Origin: a virus
Reading direction: 5' to 3' (one strand)
DNA: 32,736 nt
IMG/VR virus record: IMGVR_UViG_3300025395_000020
Coordinates: 1-32,736 of that record
Numbering within the stretch: the first letter of the stretch is position 1; each line of letters starts with the position of its first letter. Both the position numbers and the translations under genes were made by a program. Shown here in pieces: positions 5,182-15,300 of this stretch. The notes under the pieces were generated by a model. The model saw only the letters and a program-made list of their open reading frames with translations, was not told where the DNA came from and did not search any database.

Positions 5182-5889
5182 ATGACTAATCCGCAGTGGA
5201 CCGCTCAAGAGCAAGCCAACGCCGACATCGACCATGCCTTGACGGCGGCGCAGGCCGCGCACGGCCCCGTTTTAGAGCAGTTGGTTTCGCCTAGCGACCC
5301 CGACTGGGCCAGCTACCAATCCGACAGCCCCGACTGGTTCATGAAGGCTGCGGGTGACGTGATCCGTAGGTATTGCGGTTGGCATATCTTCCCGAACATT
5401 AAAACGGTGGAGAAGAATATCCTGTGTGGTTCGCGGGGAATCATTGTGTTGCCGTCCAGGTATGTCACCCAGGTGGACAGTCTCATTGTGGGCGATGACG
5501 GTAACCTCGAATACCCTGACGCCCAGTGGATCGACCCTAAAGACTATGTGTGGCATGAGGCCGGCTGGATTCAACGTAAAGGCTACGCCTACTACCAGGG
5601 CTGGTACTACTCGGGCTACTACTACGGCAACGACCCCTACTATCTGCCCGTGTGGGATACCGGGCTGGCGACCTGCACCTTTTGGCACGGTTATGAGACG
5701 TTGCCGGATGAGGTGAAGGCCGTGGCGTTCGAGTTGGCGGAGCAGGCGATGGCGGTTCGTACCGGGAACGTGAAGTTGATGGAATCGCCGGGTGGTTATC
5801 GTGTTCAGACTTCCCAGAATTTTGGTTTGTCGTTGAACTGCGAGCAGATGAACAGGTTGGCTAATTATCGTATTGGGATGGTGGCGTGA
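5182..5889 (+). CDS. Head-to-tail adaptor (HK97 gp6-like)
   Basis: This 235-residue protein is the probable first ring under the portal. It has the expected helical content: an N-terminal helix, a SDPDWASYQSDSPDWFMKAAGDVIRRYCGWHI block (residues about 37-70) typical of gp6-like adaptors, a central beta/loop insertion, and a C-terminal helical pair (LPDEVKAVAFELAEQAMAVR, about 173-192). The insertion is remarkably Tyr-rich (GYAYYQGWYYSGYYYGNDPYY, split around residues 133-153). GGTGAGG provides a good ribosome site. The next gene starts inside its stop codon, and the order adaptor, closure, neck, terminator supports the assignment. Portal and terminase must lie outside the window. Confidence 0.8.
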   Translation: MTNPQWTAQEQANADIDHALTAAQAAHGPVLEQLVSPSDPDWASYQSDSPDWFMKAAGDVIRRYCGWHIFPNIKTVEKNILCGSRGIIVLPSRYVTQVDSLIVGDDGNLEYPDAQWIDPKDYVWHEAGWIQRKGYAYYQGWYYSGYYYGNDPYYLPVWDTGLATCTFWHGYETLPDEVKAVAFELAEQAMAVRTGNVKLMESPGGYRVQTSQNFGLSLNCEQMNRLANYRIGMVA

Positions 5890-6341
5890 TGGCGGCGCTG
5901 CCGAGTCCTGGTGGTCCACCGCAGGCATCGTTGTCGCTGATTCCCAGCCCCTACGTGATCGCCCACATTCAACGGTACGTGAGCGACCAGATAGATCCCG
6001 ACACCGGCAACGATGTGATCGTCGAGTTGCCGCCAGTGATTCGGATGGCGCAGTCCATTTCGCAGATCGGCCGACTGCGGGGATCATCAAGAAACATCTA
6101 CAGCCCCGAGTTCGTGAAGCGCGTCGAAACTGATCTTCATATCGCCGTGGCAGACCCGGCCACGTATGCACCGTTGGACCAGGTGTTGTTGTTCCCGGAA
6201 GTCGATGACGACGGTAACTATGTGCCAGGAACAGGGATGGCGTTCTTCGTGGACGGTGTTTCCTATGATGGCCGCGAGTCGCCGTGGCCTGTTTTCACGA
6301 AAGCTTTAGGCGGCATGGTTCGCTTGAGGAGGGTCACCTAG
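5889..6341 (+). CDS. Head closure protein (stopper-type connector)
   Basis: The 150-residue product is assigned mainly by position, immediately after the adaptor and before the neck and tail-terminator genes. The sequence contains beta-rich blocks expected of a closure ring (MAFFVDGVSYDGRESPWP around residues 118-135, and a final LGGMVRLRRV strand). ATG 5889 overlaps the TGA of the previous gene by one base (TGATG), indicating translational coupling; a GTG three bases earlier is less likely. The closure ring holds packaged DNA in the head and receives the tail. Confidence 0.7.
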   Translation: MAALPSPGGPPQASLSLIPSPYVIAHIQRYVSDQIDPDTGNDVIVELPPVIRMAQSISQIGRLRGSSRNIYSPEFVKRVETDLHIAVADPATYAPLDQVLLFPEVDDDGNYVPGTGMAFFVDGVSYDGRESPWPVFTKALGGMVRLRRVT

Positions 6342-6342
6342 C

Positions 6343-6735
6343 ATGGACGACCAGGGTGAAGATGTCACACCAGAACAGATCAGGCTGAAAAACGGATACT
6401 TGTGGGTCACAAGAGATTCGTGGAGAAAAATCCTGCATGCGCCACCCGTAGTCGAAGCCGTTAAGGCGCGGGCGCAAGAGATTTGCGATTTCGCTAATGC
6501 TCATTCCTCAATTCCGGGCGCGGTCTATAAGGTGACTTTTGAAGAAGACGAAGAAAAATTGAATTCATACACGCGATTCCGAGCTTTTGTTAGGCCGGCG
6601 AACGCTGCCGCAAAGTTAGACGCAAAAGATTTCGATACTTTGCACAAGGCCATGAACTACGAACCGTTTAACGACCCCATGCCGCCGTCGACGCCAGCTC
6701 CATCTGGAGCGCAATTTCCCCCTTACGAGGACTAA
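6343..6735 (+). CDS. Neck / tail-completion protein (HK97 gp10-like)
   Basis: The ATG follows an AGGAGGG site nine bases upstream. The 130-residue protein has the features of the gp10-like neck family: an N-terminal segment, a long helix (PPVVEAVKARAQEICDFAN, residues 34-52), strands with VYKVTFEEDEE and YTRFRAFVRPAN, and a helix around KLDAKDFDTLHKAM. It ends in a Pro-rich tail. In related phages this protein sits between the closure ring and the tail terminator. Codons here are A/T-richer (many GAA and AAA) than in adjacent genes, and the stop overlaps the next start (TAATG). Confidence 0.75.
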   Translation: MDDQGEDVTPEQIRLKNGYLWVTRDSWRKILHAPPVVEAVKARAQEICDFANAHSSIPGAVYKVTFEEDEEKLNSYTRFRAFVRPANAAAKLDAKDFDTLHKAMNYEPFNDPMPPSTPAPSGAQFPPYED

Positions 6736-7283
6736 TGACCACACCTAACTGGGCTAATGAGAATCCCCCGTACGGTCCTCCGCCGTATGACATGCCAGGA
6801 AATCCGGACGGTGAGCCTATCTTTGCAACGATTTACCCGCCCCCGGTGCAGGCGTTGACTGTGGCGTATCTGACGCCCCGGATCGCTCCTGTTCCAGTCG
6901 CGACCCGGCTTCCACAGCCCGAAAGAACCGAGGACACGATCTCGGGTTTTATTCGCATTGAGGCGGCCGGCGGCTCGTTGCGCCGAAACGAACTACTTTT
7001 CGATGTGGGTATTATTTTGCACTCTTACGCCCCGAATAATCAGGAATCGCAGGCGGAGATCAACATGATGCGCGCTGTTGCGCATATGGGTAACGCGCAG
7101 GGCCGTTATATTGTTCACCCAAGCCTTCAGCGGCCTTGGTTTGTGCAGTATTCACGAATAACCTCCCTGGCCATGAAGCAGTCCGATCCGCTAGTCAACT
7201 TGACCAGATTTAAGGCGATGGTGTCTTGGCGGGTGAAGGGGATGCTTGACCCGATTAATGAGTCGCCTGATTCGTTGCAGTGA
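6735..7283 (+). CDS. Tail terminator protein
   Basis: This 182-residue protein matches tail terminators by place (last connector gene, just before the tail tube) and layout: a Pro-rich, disordered N-terminus, an IFATIYPPPVQALTVAYL helix, RIAPVPVATRLP followed by SGFIRIEAAGG strands, a helix at SQAEINMMRAVAHMG and terminal strands. Terminators cap the growing tail tube and set its docking face. Its last 29 bases overlap convergently with the HNH gene on the other strand, so insertion of that gene may have replaced the original C-terminal codons or the spacer. Confidence 0.75.
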   Translation: MTTPNWANENPPYGPPPYDMPGNPDGEPIFATIYPPPVQALTVAYLTPRIAPVPVATRLPQPERTEDTISGFIRIEAAGGSLRRNELLFDVGIILHSYAPNNQESQAEINMMRAVAHMGNAQGRYIVHPSLQRPWFVQYSRITSLAMKQSDPLVNLTRFKAMVSWRVKGMLDPINESPDSLQ

Positions 7284-7764
7284 GGTGATCGACGCGGACG
7301 CATAGTTTGTTTCCGCATATATGCCGTATGCGGGTTCCTGCGGGGGGTGATCCGTGAGCGCGTTCCCAGGCGTACCGGTGAACGTAGATGAGTTTCTTTT
7401 GAAATCCTATGGCACCGAATCCTGATTGGTGAACGTATCCGGTCCACTGAAAGCAGTTACCGATAATGGGCTTATACACGGGGCCACCGACTAGTACATT
7501 GTTGATGAATCTGTCTTCGAGTGGCGCGGTTCGTCCTATGTTATTAACCGGTCCGGTTCCGCCGTATCGCCGTACTCTTTCGTAATGTTTTCGGCATAGC
7601 GGTTGACGTCTTTTCCTGCTTCTGAACATATTTTTAGTGCAGCCCGCTACGCAACATTTTTGTTTCGTTAGTGGATCTGACCTCACGATACTATCTTGGT
7701 GAACAATTATCGTATTCTTTTTGCGCCACGCCGATAAACATCCACTCATACCAGTTAAATTCAT
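7255..7764 (-). CDS. HNH homing endonuclease, minus strand
   Basis: The 169-residue product has two zinc-related parts. Residues 37-67 carry CCVAGCTKNMF and LCRKHYERVRRYG (C-x4-C ... C-x2-H), a DNA-binding knuckle common in phage HNH enzymes. The C-terminal domain has YVHRYAWERAHG, then RHICGNKLCVRVDHL, the HNH/beta-beta-alpha metal core with its H-x2-C ... C-x4-DH arrangement. All key residues are present, so it is probably active. It lies alone on the minus strand between tail terminator and tail tube, a typical homing insertion. An in-frame stop lies two codons before ATG 7764; no clear ribosome site is seen. It is AT-richer than its neighbours. Confidence 0.9.
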   Translation of the reverse strand: MNLTGMSGCLSAWRKKNTIIVHQDSIVRSDPLTKQKCCVAGCTKNMFRSRKRRQPLCRKHYERVRRYGGTGPVNNIGRTAPLEDRFINNVLVGGPVYKPIIGNCFQWTGYVHQSGFGAIGFQKKLIYVHRYAWERAHGSPPAGTRIRHICGNKLCVRVDHLTATNQATH

Positions 7765-7809
7765 GCCAGTCTATTTCATGACAGTCATCGATTAACGGGA
7801 GGAAACCTG

Positions 7810-8400
7810 ATGACCAACCTTACCATCACAGATTCAATCGCGGAGATCGCTGCACCGTCACCAAAGGTAACGGGCGGCGTTCTGTATGCGCCCCTCGGCA
7901 CGCCGCTGCCGAACGACGCAACCAGCCCCCTCGACGCGGCTTTCGTGACCCTCGGGCGCACCAGCGCTGACGGTATCGACAAGACCGAAGAGCGCAAGAC
8001 CACGGATGTGTTCGACTGGGGCGGCAACCTGGTCGCCGTGCTGCAGGACAGCTTCTCCATCATGCTGAAGTTCAAGCTGCTGCAGCTCATGAACGCCGAC
8101 GTTCAGTCCGCTGCCCACGCTGCGGCCAACGTGACCGTCACCCCGGCGACCAGCACGAACGGCACCGAGATCAAGTCGGTCATCAACGCCGCGCAGCTGA
8201 ACACCGGCATCTGGGTCATCGACGCCTACTACGAGAAGATGTCGATGCGGTTCGTTGTTCCGCAGGGTCGTCCCGTGAGCGTCGGGCCGGTCAAGTGGGT
8301 TAACAAGGAACTGGCGATGTACGAGCTGACCGTGCGCCCGTTCCCGGACGGCGACAACAACCACGCGTACGAGTACTGGAACGACGGGGTTACGGCGTAA
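7810..8400 (+). CDS. Major tail (tube) protein
   Basis: This 196-residue protein should form the stacked hexamer rings of the tail tube. It follows the connector genes, immediately precedes the chaperone genes and is preceded by a strong GGGAGGAAA site. The sequence is beta-rich, with a LGRTSADGIDKTEERKTTDVFDWGG segment split around residues 56-80 and FSIMLKFKLLQ, both typical of tube proteins in which early strands line the lumen. SMRFVVPQGRPVSVGPVKWV and ELTVRPFPDGDN close the barrel. Codons are strongly C-ending, as in the capsid gene, matching very high expression. Confidence 0.9.
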   Translation: MTNLTITDSIAEIAAPSPKVTGGVLYAPLGTPLPNDATSPLDAAFVTLGRTSADGIDKTEERKTTDVFDWGGNLVAVLQDSFSIMLKFKLLQLMNADVQSAAHAAANVTVTPATSTNGTEIKSVINAAQLNTGIWVIDAYYEKMSMRFVVPQGRPVSVGPVKWVNKELAMYELTVRPFPDGDNNHAYEYWNDGVTA

Positions 8401-8415
8401 TCCACAAACTGCGGG

Positions 8416-8444
8416 GGGTAGGCGACTACGACAGTCGCCTACCC
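8416..8444 (+). terminator. Strong hairpin after the tail tube gene
   Basis: A 12-bp perfect stem (8416-8427 with 8433-8444) closes a five-base loop 15 bases after the tube stop codon. A T-tract is missing, so it may act as a partial terminator or a 3'-end stabiliser that keeps tube protein levels above those of the chaperones. Confidence 0.7.
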
Positions 8445-8483
8445 TGTCGTGTCCGATAAACAATAAAACTATAAGGAGCTTCA

Positions 8484-8918
8484 ATGACAGTGGCGACTAC
8501 GGCTAAAGCACCAGCGAAGCGCACTACAGCCCGTAAAGCGACTAGGAAAACTAGCGAGACTGCCGCTCCGCGCAGTGTCGATGTCAATGAAGCGCCGGCC
8601 GAAATCCAATTGCCGAAAACGCATCCGATTTACGGCACCAAGAAGCTTTACTACTACCATCCCAAAGACGGCTCCGAGCCGATCATCTTTCCGCACATTT
8701 CCACGTGTCGGCCCACTGCATTGTTCTTCTATGAGAACCGAAACGTGGACGAGATGCATCAGGCATTCGCGTGGATGGATTTATGCGAGATTCCGACCTC
8801 GATCGGTAGGCGACTTTTCCTGCTTCCGGATGAGGAGCAGGGGGAACTGCTACGCCAGTGGTTCGGTGGGCTGAACCTGACCCCGGCTCCGGAGGTGAGT
8901 CCGCCGGGGGAATCGTAA
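8484..8918 (+). CDS. Tail assembly chaperone (G-type product)
   Basis: This 144-residue protein is the upstream frame of the chaperone pair that coats the tape measure during tail assembly. It starts after a good AAGGAG site. Residues 1-35 are a Lys/Thr/Ala-rich low-complexity tail. The folded part (about 45-135) holds KLYYYHPKDGSEPIIFP and a run of helices, FFYENRNVDEMHQAFAWMDL, ending in LLRQWFGGLNL. It ends at TAA 8918, only six codons after a GGGGGAA run, where part of the ribosomes should slip to make the longer product. Confidence 0.9.
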   Translation: MTVATTAKAPAKRTTARKATRKTSETAAPRSVDVNEAPAEIQLPKTHPIYGTKKLYYYHPKDGSEPIIFPHISTCRPTALFFYENRNVDEMHQAFAWMDLCEIPTSIGRRLFLLPDEEQGELLRQWFGGLNLTPAPEVSPPGES

Positions 8919-9337
8919 TGCTGGCGCGAGTGGTCGGCCAGCACTGGTTCCCTCTAGTGCGTGATGTTCTGTCTTTGGGGTACAAAACCGAAGACATGTT
9001 CACAACGTTGAGCGTCGCCGAAATGGTAGCCATTGTTCAGGCTGCCCCCCCAGATTCCAGCATTAGGTTCTTCATGGATGGCGGCTGGACCCGCACTGAT
9101 CATTTGCTTGCCAACATGCAGGAAGATAATGCCGGTTTAGCTAATTTGTCTAGCCCGTATGAGCGTCCGGGTGTCGAGGAGGAGGATCTCGGTGACCCGC
9201 GGAAGATGTTCGGCGGTAAGTCATCGGAGATGACGTGGGAAGAAGCCGCGGAGCGGGATAAAGAACGTTACGCGGCTGCGGCCAGGATGGCTGAGCAGGG
9301 CATTAAACCTAAAAATACTCGCGTGAGGACGCTGTAA
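8484..9337 (+). CDS. Tail assembly chaperone, -1 frameshift product (GT-type)
   Basis: The product is join(8484..8909, 8909..9337), about 284 residues. The downstream frame (minus one relative to the first) opens before the stop of the first ORF and runs to 9337 without a plausible independent start. After slippage the junction reads SPPG-GIVMLARVV. The added T-part has a helical domain (GQHWFPLVRDVLSLGYKTEDMF, split around residues 150-171) and an acidic, charged C-terminus with MTWEEAAERDKERYAAAARM. Chaperone pairs made by -1 slippage are a conserved feature of long-tailed phages. Its stop overlaps the tape measure start (TAATG). Confidence 0.88.
8906..8912 (+). promoter_or_regulatory. -1 ribosomal slippery site GGGGGAA
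   Basis: The heptamer is read G-GGG-GAA in the first frame, and G-GGG can re-pair perfectly after a one-base backward shift. It is the only evident slippery run in the overlap of the two chaperone frames. The A-site codon re-pairs less well (GAA to GGA), so slippage could be modest. Confidence 0.75.
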
Positions 9338-12300
9338 TGCCTGGGCCTACTGCGGAAAACCCCGGAGCTGAAGGCGAAGTTGGCGTAGCCAGTGTCGATG
9401 CCAACCAATACATCACTGTTCAAGCTTCTGCTGCAGGACTTTCAACGCACCTAGCAGAGGCTACTCAAGCCGAGATCGAAAAAGCCGGCGAAGACGGAAA
9501 AAAGCTCGTCGCCAAAAAGGGTAAAGAAATTCAGGACGCTATTGCTGACGTTGCAGTGGCAGGTGCGGAAGAACTTAAGGAAACCGTTGAAAAACTCGGT
9601 TCGGTTATTTCCTTCAACGTCTCAGACGTTATCACGAAAAAAGATATCACTAAACTTAAAAAACAAATTAGCGAAACCCTCGCCGCCGCCGCAGAAGCCG
9701 CTTCCCAGGGTCTTCCTGTGGTTGGAAAAACAGCAGGTACGGTTATTGCAGACGCCGCTGGTGATGGCATCAAGGACAGCAATAGTATTCCGTCGGCTAT
9801 TCAAGGAAAGACCAGGGAAGCGGCGGTAGCGGCCGAGGATACGGCCCATGCAACTGGGCAGCATATTTCTCAAAGTGCTGGTCAAGGAGTTTCGCAAAGG
9901 ACGGATATTGCCGACGGTCTTGTTGAGCAAGTTGCGTTAGCCGGAAGTCAAGTTGTTCCCGCTGCTCACGATGCGGGAACAAAGGCGGCTGAAGAAGCCG
10001 CGAGGGCAATTGCTGGTAGCAATGCGCTTTCGGATTCGATGGTGACGCGGCTTCATCGCGCGATGTATGGCACGGAGGAAGCGGCAGTAAGCGGCGGTAA
10101 AAAAGTCGGCGAAAACTTTTCGCAAGCACTTACCGACGCTGCCTCAACTGCTTTACCACCTGTCGTAGAACAAAATATCAAGGACGCCGAGAAGTCCGCT
10201 GCGAGTGGGGCCGAACGGATCGCGCAGGTCGCCGCTGAGGCCAAGGAGCGCGCTGCTGCTCAGCGGCTGGTTGCCGAGCAGCGGCAGGCCGCTGAGCGGC
10301 AAACAGCTGGCGAAAAGCAGGCCGTAGAAGCCAGCAAAACCGGTGAAAAAATTGGCGATAACCTGGCACAGGGTACGGAAAACGCGGCAGCCAGGATCGC
10401 CGCTAGCCTCGCCACTGTTCGACAGAACATTTTTGAAACTTCCAAATCGGCCGAGATTTTCTCTAAGAACGTTCCGATACTTCAGGCACTCGGGCCGACC
10501 TACCTGAGGGGAGAGTCTGGCACCGGTCCGCGAAGCTATGTCAACGAGGGTGCCGCTCACGCCGCACGTTTCGAGCGAGAAAAAGCTCAGCTTTTACGGC
10601 AGTACCAAGAAGACCTTCGCGAAGCCGTTGAAGAAAGTATCAGCGAACATTATGCGGAGCTGTCAGAGAGGGGAACCTACGAGAGCTACGCCCTTCATGA
10701 CGCGTCAGTAGCTAGTGCGAAAGAAAGCTTAAATAAGCTCAAGACGACCGTAAAGCCAACCTCTACAGACAATAAAATCAACCGTAAGCAGAACGCATTC
10801 TCCGCCTCACAGCGTCGAATAATGCAGGAAGAAATCGTCAGTATTCTGTCAGAGGCCAATAGTGTCGAGGGAGAGGAACGAAAACTTCCGCGAGCCGCCG
10901 ATAGTTTTGTTAGTAGGACAGCTGTCCAAAACGATCCTGAACTCATTAATCGGCTGTTGTCCGATCCGGAAGCAGTTATTGCGCCACTCGGCCTGAATGG
11001 CGCAGCGGTTGATCGAGCGGCGGTAGATGCAGAGATAGCGAAGCTAAACAAACTTCTTGCCGAAAGTAGACCAGGACGCGGTGGTGCGCCACCGAAAAAG
11101 CAGAGAACGCAGGCCGAGATAGCCGAAATCGTCAAAAAGATTGAGACGCACGAAGCCGCGTTGGCCGAACGCGATCGATACGATAACGCAATCTCATTGG
11201 CTTCCGATTTGGAAGCGCGGCTTTTAAACCGTTTCGCAGAAACGTATCTCACGGAGGAATTCACCAAAAAACATACTCGATCCGGCTCGGATTTGATGGC
11301 CAAGCATGGTCGGATTCGTGATCTTGATGCAAAAGCATTCGACACAGCGACTCGGCAATTAAGCAACCCTCTGGGAACAGAAGAAACTCCCGCACCTAGT
11401 CAGGGGTCAATTACAAGTAAAAGCACTGATGCGGGGTCCAGGGTCGGAAAAGGAATTTATAAAGAAGCTGATTCCAATGAACCGCCTACTAATCCTTATG
11501 AAATTGTCCCTACCCGTGAAAGCGGTTACATTCGCGTAGATGAATATGCGAATGTTAGAGACAGGCTCAAAACCTTTCAGGAAATTCTCAATCGAGGTGT
11601 TCCAAATTTTGTTAAGGGAATGGATCAGCCAGATCGTAGAAAACGAAAAGGCGAGAGCGACGAAGAATATCGAGCATACAGAGAAGCGCGTGCTCAATAC
11701 GGAGACTACCAAGAAGCATTTAATGAACAAGGCCCGCTGTTAGATAGGCTACGTGAACTAGAGCCTCAGCGTCTCAATAATGTTATTGCTCAGCAGCGTC
11801 AGTTTATCGCTAAAGGTGCGGTGCCGCAGCAGCTAATTGCTTCAGCTTTCGCTAGTTCAATTCCACCGGAAGTTCTTATTCCGGAGATGAAGAAGCAGAG
11901 AGTTTTTCAACCTTTTCAGCAGGAACAAAAACTTTACGGAATGTTTTCGGATGCGATAAAAAGGGTTTCTGCTCGGTATGCGGCCGAAAGCAAAGGACCC
12001 GAATCGCTTTTCGGGCCAGAGGCGACAAGTGCAGAGGCTTTTTATGAGTGGGCGGGTTCAGCGCGCGGTGGGAATATTGTTTCTAGTCCGGATCTGGCTC
12101 GAGATTATGCCGCTAAATTAGAACGCGCTGTACAGGTCGAAGATTATTTAGATGCTATTCAAACAAAAAATTCTATTAAACAAATAGAAGAAAATATTTC
12201 GAATCTTGAAAAAGAATACAAAGTTAGTCGTGGAAAGAACCGTGAAAATAAAGCGAAAGAGTTAGATAAAAAACGATCTAGACTTGAGGCTTTGCGGGCT

Positions 12301-15300
12301 CGTTTGGCGGACCTCCCAACCGTCCTTGCTGATGATTTAGCAAAGATTGAAAAACAAACTGCGAAAGGTATTCAAAAGGAGAAGAACGACGCCCGGAAAA
12401 TAATTGAGCGCGGCAACGCGGGAAGGGAAATGACGGCGGCTACTAAAGATTCCGCCGCCAGCGAATACTACTTAGCCGTAGAGAAACGCGAGCGCCTCAA
12501 GGCTTTGCTTGACGCTGAACTTATCACGGCAGAGCAACTTGAAGCTTACGGCCCGCTTCCGCCAGAGGGAGTCCTGACCGGAGAAAATCAAGTCGGTTTC
12601 ATTGATGAGCGCCGTCCGAATGGTGAAGTTTATAAACGCATCGTCGAGTCGAAACCAGGACGGGTTCGACCCGAAGCGCGGCGCGGACTAGGATGGGAAG
12701 CGGAGCGTCGCGCGCAGATAAACATGCGCGATGAGCGAAAGGGCCTGCGTGGAACTACTTACGAAAATCCATCCGCGTCCACGGTTCGCGCTCAGCAGGC
12801 AAGCTTAGACGCGGCACGTAAACGATTCGAGGAAGAAAATGCGGAAAAACGCCTCGAGTGGGAGCAGGACTGGGCCAAAGGAAGAATCACCAGCGATTTA
12901 GTTGGTCGCGGAGTAATCGGAGACAGGGCACCAGAAGAGGTCGCCGCCGAATGGCATGCAGCCGTTTTCGGTGATAACCCAGTCAATTTTCAGTCGGCCA
13001 GCGGACTTCAGCGAACTCAAGGATTAGTTAACAGTTTCCGCGATGTCGGAGATAACCGCAAAGCCCCAAGGACGAAGGGCGAGTTCAAAAACGATTTAGC
13101 CGCGCTATTCGGGGTTCCGCAAGATACGATCGATAGATTTTTGACCACACTGAATGATAGTGCCACGAAAAATCAAAATCGATATAAAGAATATCAAGAA
13201 TCTCCCGATGCATCTATCGATGCTCAAGTCGAAAAAAAGCTTGAACAAATTAAAGGCATGGCCGATTCGGATCGTCCATACCCGATTTCATCGGAAAAAG
13301 GTCCAGTCACCGCCGGCAAAAGATATGAAGACCGTGTCCGTCAAATCGAGACACTTAAATTACTTGATGAAAGAGACAGGAAAAAGGCTCAGATAACCGA
13401 TGACAAGATGCGGGAACGGGATCTTCAGAGGCGAGTCGATCAAGAATATAAGAAGTACGAGGATTCCCTCAAGCCTGTTTCGACCGAAGGTATCGAATTC
13501 ACCGAAATTCCGGCGACCTCAAAGCTTTCACGTCAAATAAAAGCAGTATCTCCTGCTGGTAACGAAATAACTTTTCCAATTGAAAAAGATATTAGTGATC
13601 TTGTTGAAAAACAGCACCGCAAGCGACCGGTCGATCGTGAACATCCACTGGTCAGTGGCCAGCCGCAATCGTGGAACTCGGATTACGAAGAGCGTCTTCG
13701 TAATATTTATGAGAAGAAACTTCGCGGCGAGTATGCAGAGCGCCTGGCAACTTATGAAAAATTCTCCGAAGAAATTGAAAATTTAGTCACAGAAGAGCGT
13801 GGAAAAAACCCGGAGGATAGAAGATACCGTAACTTTTACGAAAAAACCCCCTCGGCTTCCGGAACAATAGAAACTACGGTTTTGCGTTCCGCCTCAGAGG
13901 TTCCTAAGGCGGCATGGGACAAGGGGGCAATCCCGCGATTTGATGAAGACACTTTCCGATCTGCGATAATTCGTGATGTCGTTCGACGCGAACGATTAAA
14001 TCCCAGCGCCGTCGATAAAGAGCTTGAAGATGCCGTAACTCTGCTGAAAAACTCTAATCGAAAAGCGGACGCCGAGAATAAACTCCGTTTCGCGGATTTA
14101 GATGATTCCGAGGAAAAAGCTAAGATAGCCGCACTTACGACGAAGCTTGCGGAGCTGCGCGATCAAGTTACCGAAAGGACCAAGAAGCAATCCCGTCGGA
14201 AAACGCCCAAGGGCGTCGCCGAAGACCAGGGTGTTATCGATTCCCTTAACGCGGAGATCGACAAAGCCGAGAGTGATATAAAAAGAATAAGTAATAGTTA
14301 TTTTGCATCCGATGCGTACAAGAAGAAGTTGCGCGAAAGTGCTATCAAACCGGTTCTGGAAAACCGTATTGTTCTGACACCAACACGACCAGCTACCGCA
14401 GAAGAATACCAAACCTATTTCGAACGCACCGTTGATGCGACTTTTGCGGGTTACAAGAAAATGGGTTTCGGGGAAGGTGACTGGGCGAAGAATGCTAAAG
14501 CTGAACTTGATGCACAGATCGCCGAACAAGAAGCGCTTAACTCTGAGATCGAGAAAAACGCGGCTGAAGAAGCCAGATTAGAAAAGACATACAGCCAGGG
14601 TCGTTTGAAGAAGGCTGAATCGATAAAATCTAACCGCGATAAGGTAAAAGATCTCCAGAAGGCCAACAAAACGCTTCGCTCACGGCTGATCGCCACGGCG
14701 GACGGCGAGACCCTAAGCGATACTCTCGCTCGGCAAATGATTGCGAAAAGAATATCTGAGCTAGATTTAGCTAGAGGAAGATCGCCCGGTGCGCTACCGG
14801 CGTCAGTTTCTGAAGAAATGATCGGCTTCTTAGGCGAACACAGGGCAAACATTGCCGAGCTTAAAAAGGCATACGACACCGGCGGCTATAAAGCCATGCG
14901 GGCTGTTTACAAAAATTCAATTCCTAAATCTAGTGAGTTACCGACACCGGGCATTGAAGTTCCGATGCCGTGGGACACTATGCGGCAGGCCGCGTCGGCC
15001 CAGCTTGCAGAAGCTATTGACGTTTCTCATGCACCAGGTGGAGATATTACGTTGCGCGCTCAAGCGCTGCTAGACCAGCAAAGCCGCAAGGCTCTTCAAA
15101 ATCTTTCTCCGCGGATACGACAAGCAATGACTGAACTCGCTACTCGAAAAGATGAGGCGGGAAACTATCTATTAGGTGACGAGCAGCTTCAGTCTTTGAT
15201 CGAGGGATATTCGGCTACCGCTTTCGCTTCTACGCAAACTCAAATGCGAGAAAAGAGCCCCGTTCCCGGCTCTCCTCGAGGTCTTCCATCGAGTTATCAA

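Noticed and set aside
5272-6171. 299-codon minus-strand ORF opposite the connector genes
   Set aside because: It is a shadow of the well-supported adaptor and closure genes, with Arg/His-rich composition and no motif.
8858-8920. Independent translation start for the second chaperone frame
   Set aside because: No ribosome site precedes the ATGs in the overlap, and the slippery run plus family precedent favour frameshifting.
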